Source of the DNA: a virus
Direction: 5' to 3' (one strand)
Virus record (IMG/VR): IMGVR_UViG_3300008120_000451
Span: 1-41,997 of that record
DNA: 41,997 nt
Of the stretch, positions 14,318-21,175 are shown piece after piece; within the stretch, counting starts at the first letter, position 1, and each line of letters starts with the position of its first letter. The notes under the pieces were generated by a model. That model was not told the DNA's origin. It did not search any database and saw only the letters and a list, made by a program, of their open reading frames with translations. The position numbers and the translations under genes were made by a program.

Positions 14318-14542
14318 TTATTCTGGCAATTCATCCATAACTTGAATTGTGAACAGCAACCCATTCTTCAATTCTGTTTTGGTTGGCATTCTTCCAAACT
14401 CTTCTTGGAATGTTTCAATCACTTGGTCAACAGCGTGTCCAATAATGTCTGCTGGGGTATCTCCCCAAACTCCGGTAACTTCTTCTTCAGGAACTTCCCT
14501 AAAGATAATTGAGTTTGAACCTTGCATTCTCCAATAACCCAT
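14318..14542 (-). CDS. 74-aa hypothetical protein
   Basis: Starts MGYWRMQGSNSIIFREVPEE. A helical part (DIIGHAVDQVIETFQEEFGR) suggests a small alpha/beta fold. Single-gene cassette with promoter and terminator. Confidence 0.7.
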   Translation of the reverse strand: MGYWRMQGSNSIIFREVPEEEVTGVWGDTPADIIGHAVDQVIETFQEEFGRMPTKTELKNGLLFTIQVMDELPE

Positions 14543-14572
14543 TTTGATTTCCTTTCGTTAGGTTATGTATAA

Positions 14573-14600
14573 ACTCTACACCATACCCCAGACATTTCAA
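14573..14600 (-). promoter_or_regulatory. cassette promoter of 14.5 kb gene
   Basis: TTGAAA, 16 bp, TAGAGT, core TTGAAATGTCTGGG. Confidence 0.55.
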
Positions 14601-14640
14601 GTATTTATTTACAGATCTCTAAACAGCTTCGGTAAAGACT

Positions 14641-14665
14641 AACCCCCGATAAACTATCGGGGGTT
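14641..14665 (-). terminator. terminator after 14.7-14.9 kb gene
   Basis: AACCCCCGAT pairs with ATCGGGGGTT. Confidence 0.8.
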
Positions 14666-14683
14666 AGGTAAGGTCTAAACAGA

Positions 14684-14938
14684 TTAGGCGATTTGGTTCT
14701 GCCAATACTCTCTAATCTTTGCGATTTCTTTCGCTTCTGCTTCTTTCTGCTCTCTCATTTCTGCTTCGTGAGCATTACAGACAATAGTAGCCATTAGGTC
14801 AATAGCGAAAGGGCTAGCCATTTTATCGGTAAGAATATAGTCAATCTGCTTTACCAAACTCTCGATTTCGTAAACTGCCTTTGGCTGAACTGAGTAGTGT
14901 GAAGCGATTGCCATTACTAGTTTCTCTTTTAGTTCCAT
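14684..14938 (-). CDS. 84-aa hypothetical helical protein
   Basis: Starts MELKEKLVMAIASHYSVQPK and ends in a charged helix EMREQKEAEAKEIAKIREYW that may form a coiled coil. No family recognised. Promoter with TTGACA upstream near 15.02 kb. Confidence 0.65.
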   Translation of the reverse strand: MELKEKLVMAIASHYSVQPKAVYEIESLVKQIDYILTDKMASPFAIDLMATIVCNAHEAEMREQKEAEAKEIAKIREYWQNQIA

Positions 14939-15121
14939 GCTCGGTGTTTCCTTTCCGTAGTTTCTGGCTTTCTGCCATTACCTAAATACTAGCATACCCA
15001 TACGGAAACTTGTCAAGGTTTTTATAAATATTTTTTGGCGTGTCTATTGGATCAGGATCAAGTTAGCATCCGGATCAAGATCTGAACCGGCCGGTGATCC
15101 GTGAAGCTGGCCAGAAACAAC

Positions 15122-15338
15122 AAACCCCCTGCGTCTCCGCAAGGGGTTATGTAGTGAATAGGTGGATTGCGTTTTACCACCAGTGCCTAGTCAATTCGGT
15201 TCTCATAGATCCGCTTTTGAGCACACCCGCCCTTTACCCGCTAAGGTGAACCGCTAAGTTCAGGCGTTGCCTTGTCTGACCCATTTGACGTTTCAGACTA
15301 TTCAGCCATACTCCAAGTTTCCTGTCGGAACCTTGTTA
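15122..15338 (-). ncRNA. putative structured non-coding RNA, about 215 nt
   Basis: It lies in a 660-bp gap without ORFs. A family promoter at 15344-15372 points into it and it ends at an intrinsic terminator (15122-15148, AACCCC/GGGGTT with inner TGCG/CGCA). In order from the 5' end I see hairpins CAAG-TTCC/GGAA-CTTG, GTCTGA/TCAGAC, TGAAC/GTTCA, CGG/CCG and GGTGG/CCACC. No known RNA family recognised. Confidence 0.55.
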
Positions 15339-15343
15339 TCTCA

Positions 15344-15372
15344 ATAGTATATGAAACAGGCATTTACCGCAA
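15344..15372 (-). promoter_or_regulatory. promoter of the 15.1-15.3 kb RNA
   Basis: TTGCGG, 17 bp, TACTAT; same -35 style as the small-gene cassettes. Confidence 0.55.
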
Positions 15373-15555
15373 ATCAAGACACGCTAATTTGATAACAAAT
15401 TTATAACGGATCTGCAGCCCTGATCAGCTTCGGATCTAGCCTGGTAGATCCGGCTAGGATCTCAGCTTAGGATCCAGCTCAGCTGCTCCGGAGGATCCGG
15501 CCGGCCAGGATCATTGGACAGATCTAAATTTAGCTTCCCCCCGATCCATAAAGTA
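15373..15555. repeat. palindrome island (GATC, AGCT, GGCC, CCGG)
   Basis: A non-coding spacer in which GATC occurs about a dozen times within 170 bp, mixed with GGCCGGCC, AGCT and CAGCTG. It lies between the RNA gene and the terminator of the next gene, and no gene is seen. Confidence 0.6.
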
Positions 15556-15582
15556 AACCCCTAGTACTTTGTACTAGGGGTT
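15556..15582 (-). terminator. terminator after DUF3846-like gene
   Basis: AACCCCTAGTAC pairs with GTACTAGGGGTT. Confidence 0.85.
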
Positions 15583-15597
15583 ACTTCGGCAGATTAC

Positions 15598-15969
15598 TTA
15601 TTCGCCACGCTTACGGGACATCAACATCCCGAGCATTCCAACCATAGCCAACCAGTCCAGTCCTTCATTGGTAAGTCCAGTTGGTTCACCTTCGGCAGTA
15701 ATGCCACCAGTAAATACGATAGTTCCAGCGATAGGGTGTGGATTTTCCAAACAATCAAACGCAACAGCGTAAGCGATAGTTCCAACAGGGTTGATTGGTA
15801 AGTTGTGGATTAGTCCTTCTTCATTGACCCACATAGTTACCATAGGGTTTAGTCTAACCATTTCCACATAGCCACCAACTTTGTCCTTCATAACTTCATA
15901 CCAGTCGGTAGATAGTTGTAGTTCGGTTGGTTCTAGTTCGGTGTTTGTTACAACTGCTAAGTTACTCAT
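15598..15969 (-). CDS. DUF3846-like phage protein
   Basis: 123 residues. VGGYVEMVRL, MWVNEEGLIHNLPINP and AGTIVFTGG follow the pattern of DUF3846, a family frequent in phages and mobile elements with unknown role. RBS GAAAGGAAAATCAA and family promoter at 16.0 kb. The assignment is from recognised pattern. Confidence 0.75.
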   Translation of the reverse strand: MSNLAVVTNTELEPTELQLSTDWYEVMKDKVGGYVEMVRLNPMVTMWVNEEGLIHNLPINPVGTIAYAVAFDCLENPHPIAGTIVFTGGITAEGEPTGLTNEGLDWLAMVGMLGMLMSRKRGE

Positions 15970-15996
15970 TTGATTTTCCTTTCCGTGAGTAGTTCC

Positions 15997-16026
15997 AGTT
16001 TATAGCACGCCAGCGACATTTGGCAA
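15997..16026 (-). promoter_or_regulatory. cassette promoter of DUF3846 gene
   Basis: TTGCCA, 18 bp, TAAACT, core TTGCCAAATGTCGCTGGC. Confidence 0.65.
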
Positions 16027-16077
16027 CATTTATTTTCCGTGTCGCTAACAGATCTCTAGCCTAAGCTAAGCGAGCGA

Positions 16078-16332
16078 TTACTCGCCTAGTTCTTTTAGTT
16101 CTTTTTGTAGTTGGTCAAGTTCGCTTTTGATTGTTAGGGCGTATTCTTTGTTGGCTCGTAGCCTTGTAATAATGTTGTCCAAGTCCATAGATAACTTTGC
16201 TAACTGAGTATCATCGGTAGGGTCGATGTTTCTAATCTGGGTAATGATACCTTCCATTAGCGACAAGATACCTACGCCATCAAGTCTAACTTTTTTGATT
16301 TTCTCATTTAGTTCTGCTAAACGCTCTTGCAT
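16078..16332 (-). CDS. 84-aa coiled-coil protein
   Basis: Starts MQERLAELNEKIKKVRLDGV and ends ALTIKSELDQLQKELKELGE; hydrophobic heptads predict a helical hairpin or coiled coil. Function unknown. RBS GAAAGGTAAAAA. Confidence 0.7.
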   Translation of the reverse strand: MQERLAELNEKIKKVRLDGVGILSLMEGIITQIRNIDPTDDTQLAKLSMDLDNIITRLRANKEYALTIKSELDQLQKELKELGE

Positions 16333-16359
16333 TTTTTACCTTTCGTGGTTGATAACTTC

Positions 16360-16387
16360 ATACTACTAATAACTGCCGACATTACAA
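16360..16387 (-). promoter_or_regulatory. cassette promoter of 16.3 kb gene
   Basis: TTGTAA, 16 bp, TAGTAT, core TTGTAATGTCGGC. Confidence 0.5.
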
Positions 16388-16389
16388 GT

Positions 16390-16629
16390 TTATTCCCAAG
16401 ATTTTCTAGAAATAATCCGGACAAACTTTTCTCCCCGGTCATTGATCATTTCGGCCAGGTCGTAATCATCTCCGGTAAAGATTCGGCCAATTCCATCCGG
16501 GCTATAGAAATGAATGGTGCAACCGGGCAGACAATAAATAACTTCGGTGTTCCATTTCTCGTAGTCGCCGGCGTCAAGCTGGTCATCGTCTAGAACTAAT
16601 GCAATGTTTGGTGATTTGTGATTATTCAT
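16390..16629 (-). CDS. 79-aa hypothetical protein
   Basis: Starts MNNHKSPNIALVLDDDQLDA. Acidic with GIGRIFTGDDYDLAEMI. No motif recognised. RBS GAAAGGAAATT. Its start codon region lies next to the promoter of the next cassette. Confidence 0.65.
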   Translation of the reverse strand: MNNHKSPNIALVLDDDQLDAGDYEKWNTEVIYCLPGCTIHFYSPDGIGRIFTGDDYDLAEMINDRGEKFVRIISRKSWE

Positions 16630-16684
16630 AATTTCCTTTCGTCAATGAAATCTTACCAGGGCCGGCAGACATTCGGCAAGAATG

Positions 16685-16715
16685 AAACCCCGCCACACGA
16701 TCTCTGGCGGGGTTT
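16685..16715 (-). terminator. terminator after poly-Glu gene
   Basis: AAACCCCGCCA pairs with TGGCGGGGTTT. Confidence 0.8.
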
Positions 16716-16724
16716 ATTCAAACT

Positions 16725-16922
16725 TTATTCTTCTTCTTCTTCTTCTTCTTCTTCTTCTTCTTCTTCAACTTCTTCAACTTCAATACTTTCAACGCTGTCG
16801 TATTCAAGTTGAGGGTCATCTCCGTAGTAAGAAGACCAAGCCAGTTCTTCGGCTTCGGCTTCGGTGTTGGCTTCAATTTCGCCTGAATAATTTACTTGGA
16901 TTTTTACATAGAACTTTGGCAT
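16725..16922 (-). CDS. 65-aa protein with poly-glutamate tail
   Basis: Starts MPKFYVKIQVNYSGEIEANT, a short beta-rich head also seen in outline in the 26.5 kb protein, then an acidic linker and 13 Glu at the very end. The tail is coded by a pure (GAA)13 run at 16728-16766, so its length may vary by slippage. Could mimic nucleic acid (inference). Confidence 0.7.
   Translation of the reverse strand: MPKFYVKIQVNYSGEIEANTEAEAEELAWSSYYGDDPQLEYDSVESIEVEEVEEEEEEEEEEEEE
16728..16766. repeat. (TTC/GAA)13 microsatellite
   Basis: Thirteen perfect trinucleotide units coding the C-terminal Glu run. Confidence 0.9.
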
Positions 16923-17075
16923 TTGCCTACTCCTTTCCCGAGTGGTTTCAGTTTAGCGTAGTTTTTTATTTTTACGCAAGTTTATTTTGAATTATTTTTT
17001 GGCGTGTCTTCCAGAGATCTTTCAGCTGCAATTAGTTACCGGGGTAACTAATTTATGATCCGCGGAGCTCCCCCG

Positions 17076-17101
17076 AAACTGCCTAATCACTTAGGCAGTT
17101 T
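17076..17101 (-). terminator. terminator overlapping the end of the 17.1 kb gene
   Basis: AAACTGCCTAA pairs with TTAGGCAGTTT. The last codons and the TGA stop lie in the stem and loop. Confidence 0.65.
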
Positions 17102-17353
17102 ATCGGTAAGCATAACTAACGCTAGGCGATACGCTTCACGCTTCATCAGTGCTTCATCTTGCTCAGGTTTGTGTTGTTCAGCGTGTTCGTCAGTTCCGTC
17201 AGTTGTCCAGTTCATTCTGCTAATACTTTCGATAACCCATTCGGCATACTTATTGGCAACTGTGCCGATAGCCCTTGCTAAGTTGTAGGGGTTCTCAACC
17301 TTGTATACATTTTTGATAATGAGTTCAGCGTATTCTTGTGGTGTAGTGTTCAT
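17087..17353 (-). CDS. 88-aa hypothetical protein
   Basis: Starts MNTTPQEYAELIIKNVYKVE; helical, with a His/Glu-rich middle (DEHAEQHKPEQDEALMK). Not recognised. RBS GAAAGGTAAATCA. Terminator overlaps the stop codon. Confidence 0.65.
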   Translation of the reverse strand: MNTTPQEYAELIIKNVYKVENPYNLARAIGTVANKYAEWVIESISRMNWTTDGTDEHAEQHKPEQDEALMKREAYRLALVMLTDKLPK

Positions 17354-17515
17354 TGATTTACCTTTCCAGTATTTACCTTACACTACTAACAACCAGTTTG
17401 CTAATCTATTTATTCCCGAGATTAGAAATATTTTTTAGAGATCTCTCGAGCCCCGGCCGGTAAGTAACCCCCAGGGCAGCTAATCTCTGTGGATCAGATT
17501 TGCCCCAGAGAAAGA

Positions 17516-17683
17516 GAAATCCCCCGAGTCGCGAACTCGGGGGAAATCTTTGTACTCGCGCGAGTACCAACTCCATTGACGGCAGGGAAGTCCAGACACT
17601 CGTATTTCTATTCGACTAGCTTAACTAGTATGAGCTGGTGAATAAGAATCCATAAGCCGTTACATTTGCCGTGTGGAGTTGTT
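17516..17683 (-). ncRNA. putative structured non-coding RNA, about 165 nt
   Basis: It lies in a 590-bp gap without a gene. A strong promoter (17690-17719, TTGACA) precedes it. The 5' end pairs with a distant 3' part: CAACTCCA (17674-17681) with TGGAGTTG (17568-17575), and ACGGCA with TGCCGT (17667-17672/17579-17584), closing a domain with ACTAG/CTAGT inside. A 16-bp palindrome GTACTCGCGCGAGTAC and terminator CCCCCGAGT/ACTCGGGGG follow. Closed-stem plan recalls 6S-like RNAs, but no family recognised. Confidence 0.6.
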
Positions 17684-17689
17684 AGTACT

Positions 17690-17719
17690 ATCTAAGCATA
17701 GATTCGCGATGTTTGTCAA
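17690..17719 (-). promoter_or_regulatory. promoter of the 17.5-17.7 kb RNA
   Basis: TTGACA, 18 bp, TTAGAT. It is one of only a few perfect -35 boxes in the window. Confidence 0.65.
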
Positions 17720-17786
17720 CTTTACGGCATTTATTAGATAACACTTTTGTTACCAAATTTGATCAGCTCGTTCGGGCCCTAACGAT

Positions 17787-17829
17787 TATTCGTTTGGATG
17801 CGAACGATTATCGTTTGGATGCGAATGAA
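17787..17829. repeat. tandem hairpin repeats with TTTGGATG loop
   Basis: Two adjacent copies of TCGTTTGGATGCGAA, each a short stem TTCG/CGAA around TTTGGATG. A third copy is at 18316-18336. Confidence 0.6.
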
Positions 17830-17877
17830 TATTTGCAGCCAGCTCCGGAATCTTGTGGATCATAATCGGCATAAGTG

Positions 17878-17909
17878 GAAACCCCCAGCGTATTCACGCT
17901 GGGGGTTTT
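17878..17909 (-). terminator. terminator after 17.9 kb gene
   Basis: AACCCCCAGCG pairs with CGCTGGGGGTT. Confidence 0.8.
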
Positions 17910-17941
17910 TTGGTTAGGGATTAGGGCAGACCTAACCAAAC

Positions 17942-18178
17942 CTAAGCCATAGGGCTAACGCAAGCCCATTGGACATTGATGTCGCCTTTTTCATCAACGC
18001 TCTCAAAGCAGATGTTCAGGGTTCCGTATCCACCCTTAGTCATCTTTACAACAATCTCAACCACTAACCCACTTCTGCCATTCGGCGTGATGTAGGTGTC
18101 GCCTAGCGTTGGCATAGCAACTTCGGCGAACTTGGTGCGCTCGGCGTTTAGTGGTAGTAGTGTGGTTTGTCCAGCCAT
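17942..18178 (-). CDS. 78-aa protein, paralogue of 20.2 kb gene
   Basis: Starts MAGQTTLLPLNAERTKFAEV. The pattern MPTLGDTYITPNGRSGLVVEI ... KMTKGGYGTLNICF ... QWACVSPMA repeats in the 73-aa protein at 20.2 kb. Beta-rich small domain, function unknown. RBS GAAAGGAAACCAAA. Confidence 0.7.
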   Translation of the reverse strand: MAGQTTLLPLNAERTKFAEVAMPTLGDTYITPNGRSGLVVEIVVKMTKGGYGTLNICFESVDEKGDINVQWACVSPMA

Positions 18179-18211
18179 TTTGGTTTCCTTTCATTCGGGG
18201 ACATTTCTAAT

Positions 18212-18239
18212 CTTATAGTAGATAACCGACAAAGCGCAA
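18212..18239 (-). promoter_or_regulatory. cassette promoter of 18.2 kb gene
   Basis: TTGCGC, 16 bp, TATAAG, core TTGTCGGTTATC. Confidence 0.5.
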
Positions 18240-18315
18240 GATTTATTCCAACTATTTTATTTCGGCGTGTCGGCAAACAGATCTCTAAATAATCATTCGG
18301 GTCCGAATGATTATT

Positions 18316-18336
18316 ATTCGTTTGGATGCGAATGAT
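18316..18336. repeat. third TTTGGATG hairpin repeat
   Basis: ATTCG-TTTGGATG-CGAAT, next to AATCATTCG/CGAATGATT. It matches the two copies at 17.79-17.83 kb. Confidence 0.55.
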
Positions 18337-18374
18337 TTCTGCCCGGCCGGTGCAGCTCGATCCACATAAAGATA

Positions 18375-18404
18375 TCCCCTTGCTAGCCGTAACTAACAAG
18401 GGGA
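18375..18404 (-). terminator. terminator after 18.4 kb gene
   Basis: TCCCCTTG pairs with CAAGGGGA. Confidence 0.6.
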
Positions 18405-18424
18405 GTCCAGAGATCGTGTGAAGA

Positions 18425-18814
18425 CTAATAATCTTCGTCTTCGTCTTCTTCGTCTTCGTCTTCTTCATCGCACTGACCAGCGCACCATTCTTCATCGCAA
18501 ATCTCGCAAGGTTCGGTTTCTCTCGCACCTTGCTCAATTAGCGTGGTGTATCCAGCGTTCGGGTCGTCGTGGTTAGTTTCTACTGCTTGGATAAACTTCA
18601 GGGCGCAAGATTTTGCAAACCATTCTTTTAGCGTGGCAAGCATTTCATCGTGGCTCATCTCTTCGGCACTTCTAATCTCGTCGTATTCCAAGCGTCGCAT
18701 TTCTTCCAACTGCTCGTCGTCCATAAGCACATAGATTTTGTGGCAAGTATCAAAGGCGATACCCTTAGCACCAACTAAACCTAAATCTACTTCGTCCCAA
18801 TTGATAACTGACAT
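18425..18814 (-). CDS. 129-aa acidic protein with Cys cluster
   Basis: Start chosen at ATG 18814 (MSVINWDEVDLG), eight bases after GAAAGG; an ATG two codons upstream is too close to the RBS. The C-terminus has CEICDEEWCAGQC (possible zinc site) and an Asp/Glu-only tail coded by GAA/GAC repeats. It may bind basic proteins (inference). Confidence 0.7.
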   Translation of the reverse strand: MSVINWDEVDLGLVGAKGIAFDTCHKIYVLMDDEQLEEMRRLEYDEIRSAEEMSHDEMLATLKEWFAKSCALKFIQAVETNHDDPNAGYTTLIEQGARETEPCEICDEEWCAGQCDEEDEDEEDEDEDY

Positions 18815-18851
18815 TTCCATTTCCTTTCGGTAGCGATTTTGCTACAAGTCC

Positions 18852-18881
18852 AGATTACACTAACCAGCAGACAAATCGCAA
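18852..18881 (-). promoter_or_regulatory. cassette promoter of 18.8 kb gene
   Basis: TTGCGA, 18 bp, TAATCT. Confidence 0.55.
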
Positions 18882-18941
18882 CATTGATTTTTTGTATTTT
18901 ATTTCGGCGTGTTGTGAAACAGATCTCTAGGCCAGCTCACC

Positions 18942-19181
18942 TTATCGGTAATCTGTCCTAACGATAAAGATAAGGTTTAGAACTTCACGCAAGCGTTCCA
19001 AGTATTCTTGGGATTTTTCTGGTGAAGCAACTACTAGGTGGCAACCAGCAAGTTCTTGGATTTGCCTATTGTTTTCACATTCGGCATAAATCATTGCTAG
19101 GGTTGCTTGGGAGTATTCGTCTCTACCCCCAGCCATTCTCATAACTTCTTCAAACGCAAAGTTTGTAATCGTATTAGCCAT
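18942..19181 (-). CDS. 79-aa hypothetical protein
   Basis: Starts MANTITNFAFEEVMRMAGGR. Helical, with a conserved-looking GCHLVVASPEKSQEYLERLR. Unknown. RBS GAAAGGAAATCAA, the block's standard site. Confidence 0.65.
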   Translation of the reverse strand: MANTITNFAFEEVMRMAGGRDEYSQATLAMIYAECENNRQIQELAGCHLVVASPEKSQEYLERLREVLNLIFIVRTDYR

Positions 19182-19233
19182 TTGATTTCCTTTCCGTAGG
19201 GGCTAACTAAATCCTATAACTAACCACAGACAT

Positions 19234-19392
19234 TTAGATAGGTTGCCCACAGTTAGAACATTCGGCGTGTTCTTCGCAATCGCAATCATGCGTGTAGAAG
19301 AACGGATCGTTCTCGGCGTTAGACACTTTCCAAGTGTCTGGTCCAGACTTACCACAATAACCGCAGTAGTCATTTTCTTTATCTTCTGCCAT
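19234..19392 (-). CDS. 52-aa zinc-binding protein
   Basis: Starts MAEDKENDYCGYCGKSGPDT after GAAAGGAAATCAA. Cys/His sets CGYCG, THDCDCEEHAEC and CNCG-like CSNCGQP suggest one or two zinc sites. Transcribed away from the HicA-like gene. Confidence 0.65.
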   Translation of the reverse strand: MAEDKENDYCGYCGKSGPDTWKVSNAENDPFFYTHDCDCEEHAECSNCGQPI

Positions 19393-19467
19393 TTGATTTC
19401 CTTTCGTATGGTCTAATGTCGGGGGTCGGTGTTAGTATCTATCTACCACAAACTGAAAGGTTGCCAA

Positions 19468-19671
19468 ATGGCTCTCTCAACAAACAAAGATGTTATGGCT
19501 CTAATCAAGAAAGCAGTAAAGCAAGGTTGGCGAATAGAAGCAACTAAATCTGGACACATAAGATGGACTTCACCAACTGGTGAGTTCTTTCATTCAGCAA
19601 GTTCGCCTAGTGATTTCCGTGCTATCAAATACATTCGCCAGTATCTCCGTAAGTATGGAATGAAAATCTAA
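19468..19671 (+). CDS. HicA-like RNA-binding toxin fold protein
   Basis: 67 residues from ATG 19468 after GAAAGG. ALIKKAVKQGWRIEATKSGHIRWTSPTG resembles the HicA double-stranded-RNA-binding fold: Gly-Trp, then a His in the GHIRW strand, then FRAIKYIRQYLRKYGM. No HicB antitoxin lies beside it. One of few plus-strand genes, divergent from the zinc protein at 19.39 kb. Whether it cuts mRNA is unknown. Confidence 0.7.
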   Translation: MALSTNKDVMALIKKAVKQGWRIEATKSGHIRWTSPTGEFFHSASSPSDFRAIKYIRQYLRKYGMKI

Positions 19672-19701
19672 CGGCAGTTAGAGATCTCTCGAGCTAAAAC
19701 T

Positions 19702-19726
19702 AAACCCCCGTATCAACGGGGGTTTA
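19702..19726. terminator. bidirectional terminator between convergent genes
   Basis: AAACCCCCGT pairs with ACGGGGGTTT, between the HicA-like end and the minus-strand gene end. Confidence 0.75.
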
Positions 19727-19746
19727 GTGTTTAGTGCAAGGGATAA

Positions 19747-19962
19747 CTAATCTCTATCGGAAACCCAAGCCCAGATTAGAGCAACCAGAGATAAACCAAT
19801 AAACACCCAAGACACAACTTCCCAGCGGGCATACATAACTAAGTCATCCTGCATTTCATACTTGACCCAAGCAGTTAGATACAGGCTAGAAATTTTTTGA
19901 GTTAGGTAAGCGAATGCCATAATTGGAACAAGAACCAGAATACGAATAAAGAATTTTTTCAC
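19747..19962 (-). CDS. 71-aa two-span membrane protein
   Basis: GTG start after GAAAGGTTATCAA. Helix 1 FFIRILVLVPIMAFAYL and helix 2 VVSWVFIGLSLVALIWAW frame a charged middle. Function unknown. Confidence 0.7.
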   Translation of the reverse strand: MKKFFIRILVLVPIMAFAYLTQKISSLYLTAWVKYEMQDDLVMYARWEVVSWVFIGLSLVALIWAWVSDRD

Positions 19963-20136
19963 TTGATAACCTTTCCTAGTTGGTGGTGTTGCTACATAAA
20001 TACTAACACTAAATTAGTGTATTTTATTCCCAAATAGCAAATAAATTTTTAGCGTGTTTTGGATCATCCGCGGAGCTTGATCAACACCAGGTGGCCCTGG
20101 ATAATTGCCGCAACGTTACATTGATCCGGAATAAAG

Positions 20137-20170
20137 AAATTCTCCGGCCGTATGCAAGCCGGAGAATTTT
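20137..20170 (-). terminator. terminator after 20.2 kb gene
   Basis: AAATTCTCCGG pairs with CCGGAGAATTT. Confidence 0.7.
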
Positions 20171-20202
20171 TTGAGTGTGGCCGACACTCGGCGGGTTCTA
20201 AT

Positions 20203-20424
20203 TTAGGCTAGCGGTGAAATTGTTGCCCATTGACTTTTAGTTTCACCAATAGCAACGAACTCGATAACTAGAACCGCATAACCAGCCTTAGTAATTTTAC
20301 TTGCGAGAGAAACAACAATTCCAGAACGCTTGGTGTTTGGTGAAACAACAATTCCCCCGAGTTCTGGCATTTCGACAGAAACAAAGGAATCTCTTTTTTC
20401 GGTGAGTGGCAGTTGAGTTAGCAT
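20203..20424 (-). CDS. 73-aa protein, paralogue of 17.9 kb gene
   Basis: Starts MLTQLPLTEKRDSFVSVEMP. Shares MPxLG ... SPNTKRSGIVVSLASKITKAGYAVLVIEF-type order and the QWATISPLA end with the 78-aa protein at 17.9 kb. Each copy has its own promoter and terminator, so the cassette was probably duplicated whole. Confidence 0.7.
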   Translation of the reverse strand: MLTQLPLTEKRDSFVSVEMPELGGIVVSPNTKRSGIVVSLASKITKAGYAVLVIEFVAIGETKSQWATISPLA

Positions 20425-20449
20425 TTCAGTCCTTTCCTTGACTAACTAG

Positions 20450-20479
20450 ATTCTATACAATACAACCGACAAACCGCAA
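20450..20479 (-). promoter_or_regulatory. cassette promoter of 20.4 kb gene
   Basis: TTGCGG, 18 bp, TAGAAT, core TTGCGGTTTGTCGGTTGTAT. Confidence 0.65.
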
Positions 20480-20529
20480 CATTTATTCCGCATTTCGCAA
20501 ATAAATTTTTGGCGTGTCTAGATCCTACG

Positions 20530-20625
20530 TTAGAGTTCACTTTCATCATCGCACGCGTTAGCGCAGTCATCGCAGATGTAGTTTTCAGTTTCAATATTGC
20601 AATCGATTACTTGACACTTTTCCAT
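20530..20625 (-). CDS. 31-aa Cys-rich micro-protein
   Basis: Starts MEKCQVIDCNIETENYICDD after GAAAGGAGTTTCCAA. CxxxxC and CDDCANAC give five Cys in 31 residues, likely a zinc site. A strong RBS and its own family promoter argue that it is real. Confidence 0.6.
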   Translation of the reverse strand: MEKCQVIDCNIETENYICDDCANACDDESEL

Positions 20626-20652
20626 TTGGAAACTCCTTTCCCGAGTAGTCTC

Positions 20653-20682
20653 AGTTTACAGTAAGCCGCAGACATTTCGCAA
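20653..20682 (-). promoter_or_regulatory. cassette promoter of the 31-aa gene
   Basis: TTGCGA, 18 bp, TAAACT, core TTGCGAAATGTCTGCGG. Confidence 0.65.
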
Positions 20683-20719
20683 ATAAAGTTTTGGCGTGTC
20701 GCAGAGATCTCTCCAAAGC

Positions 20720-20995
20720 TTATAGGTGTTCGCAGTGGAATAAGATGGCGTTGAATTCTACAAGTTCATACCCGCGTGTTTCGAGAACTTCAACAGCAAT
20801 TTGAACGCCAACTTCGAACGCGTATCTTGTTTCCGCGTTAGTGTTTTCTAATTTAGTTTCGACATTATTACCGCGAGCGTCTAAACCCTTGACCATGTGA
20901 AATAAAGCGTGGTCGCTAAGTTTAGAAATTTGAGCAGTGTAAGCTTTTCTAATTTCAACTTCGATAATTTTTTTGTGAGCTTTTGTAAGTGCCAT
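20720..20995 (-). CDS. 91-aa hypothetical protein
   Basis: Starts MALTKAHKKIIEVEIRKAYT; helical, with basic N-terminus and an end EFNAILFHCEHL. RBS GAAAGGAATAAAAA. Not recognised. Confidence 0.65.
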   Translation of the reverse strand: MALTKAHKKIIEVEIRKAYTAQISKLSDHALFHMVKGLDARGNNVETKLENTNAETRYAFEVGVQIAVEVLETRGYELVEFNAILFHCEHL

Positions 20996-21024
20996 TAGTT
21001 TTTATTCCTTTCCCGAACAACTAC

Positions 21025-21054
21025 ATCTTACTAAATAGAACCGACAAACCGCAA
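21025..21054 (-). promoter_or_regulatory. cassette promoter of 21.0 kb gene
   Basis: TTGCGG, 18 bp, TAAGAT, core TTGCGGTTTGTCGG. Confidence 0.6.
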
Positions 21055-21124
21055 CATTTATTCCCGCGTTTATAAATTATTTTTGGATCATGAGCTCAGT
21101 CGATGCGGCAAGATCTTGGAGGGG

Positions 21125-21152
21125 CCACCGGGTAATTTTGATCACCCGGTGG
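21125..21152 (-). terminator. hairpin after the 21.2-21.5 kb genes
   Basis: CCACCGGGT pairs with ACCCGGTGG; no T-run, so efficiency is uncertain. Confidence 0.5.
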
Positions 21153-21175
21153 CGTCTCTGGCGAAGCTTCAGATT

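Noticed and set aside
18148-18537. Minus-strand ORF spanning two genes
   Set aside because: It covers a terminator, a promoter and the ends of two better-supported genes in other frames.
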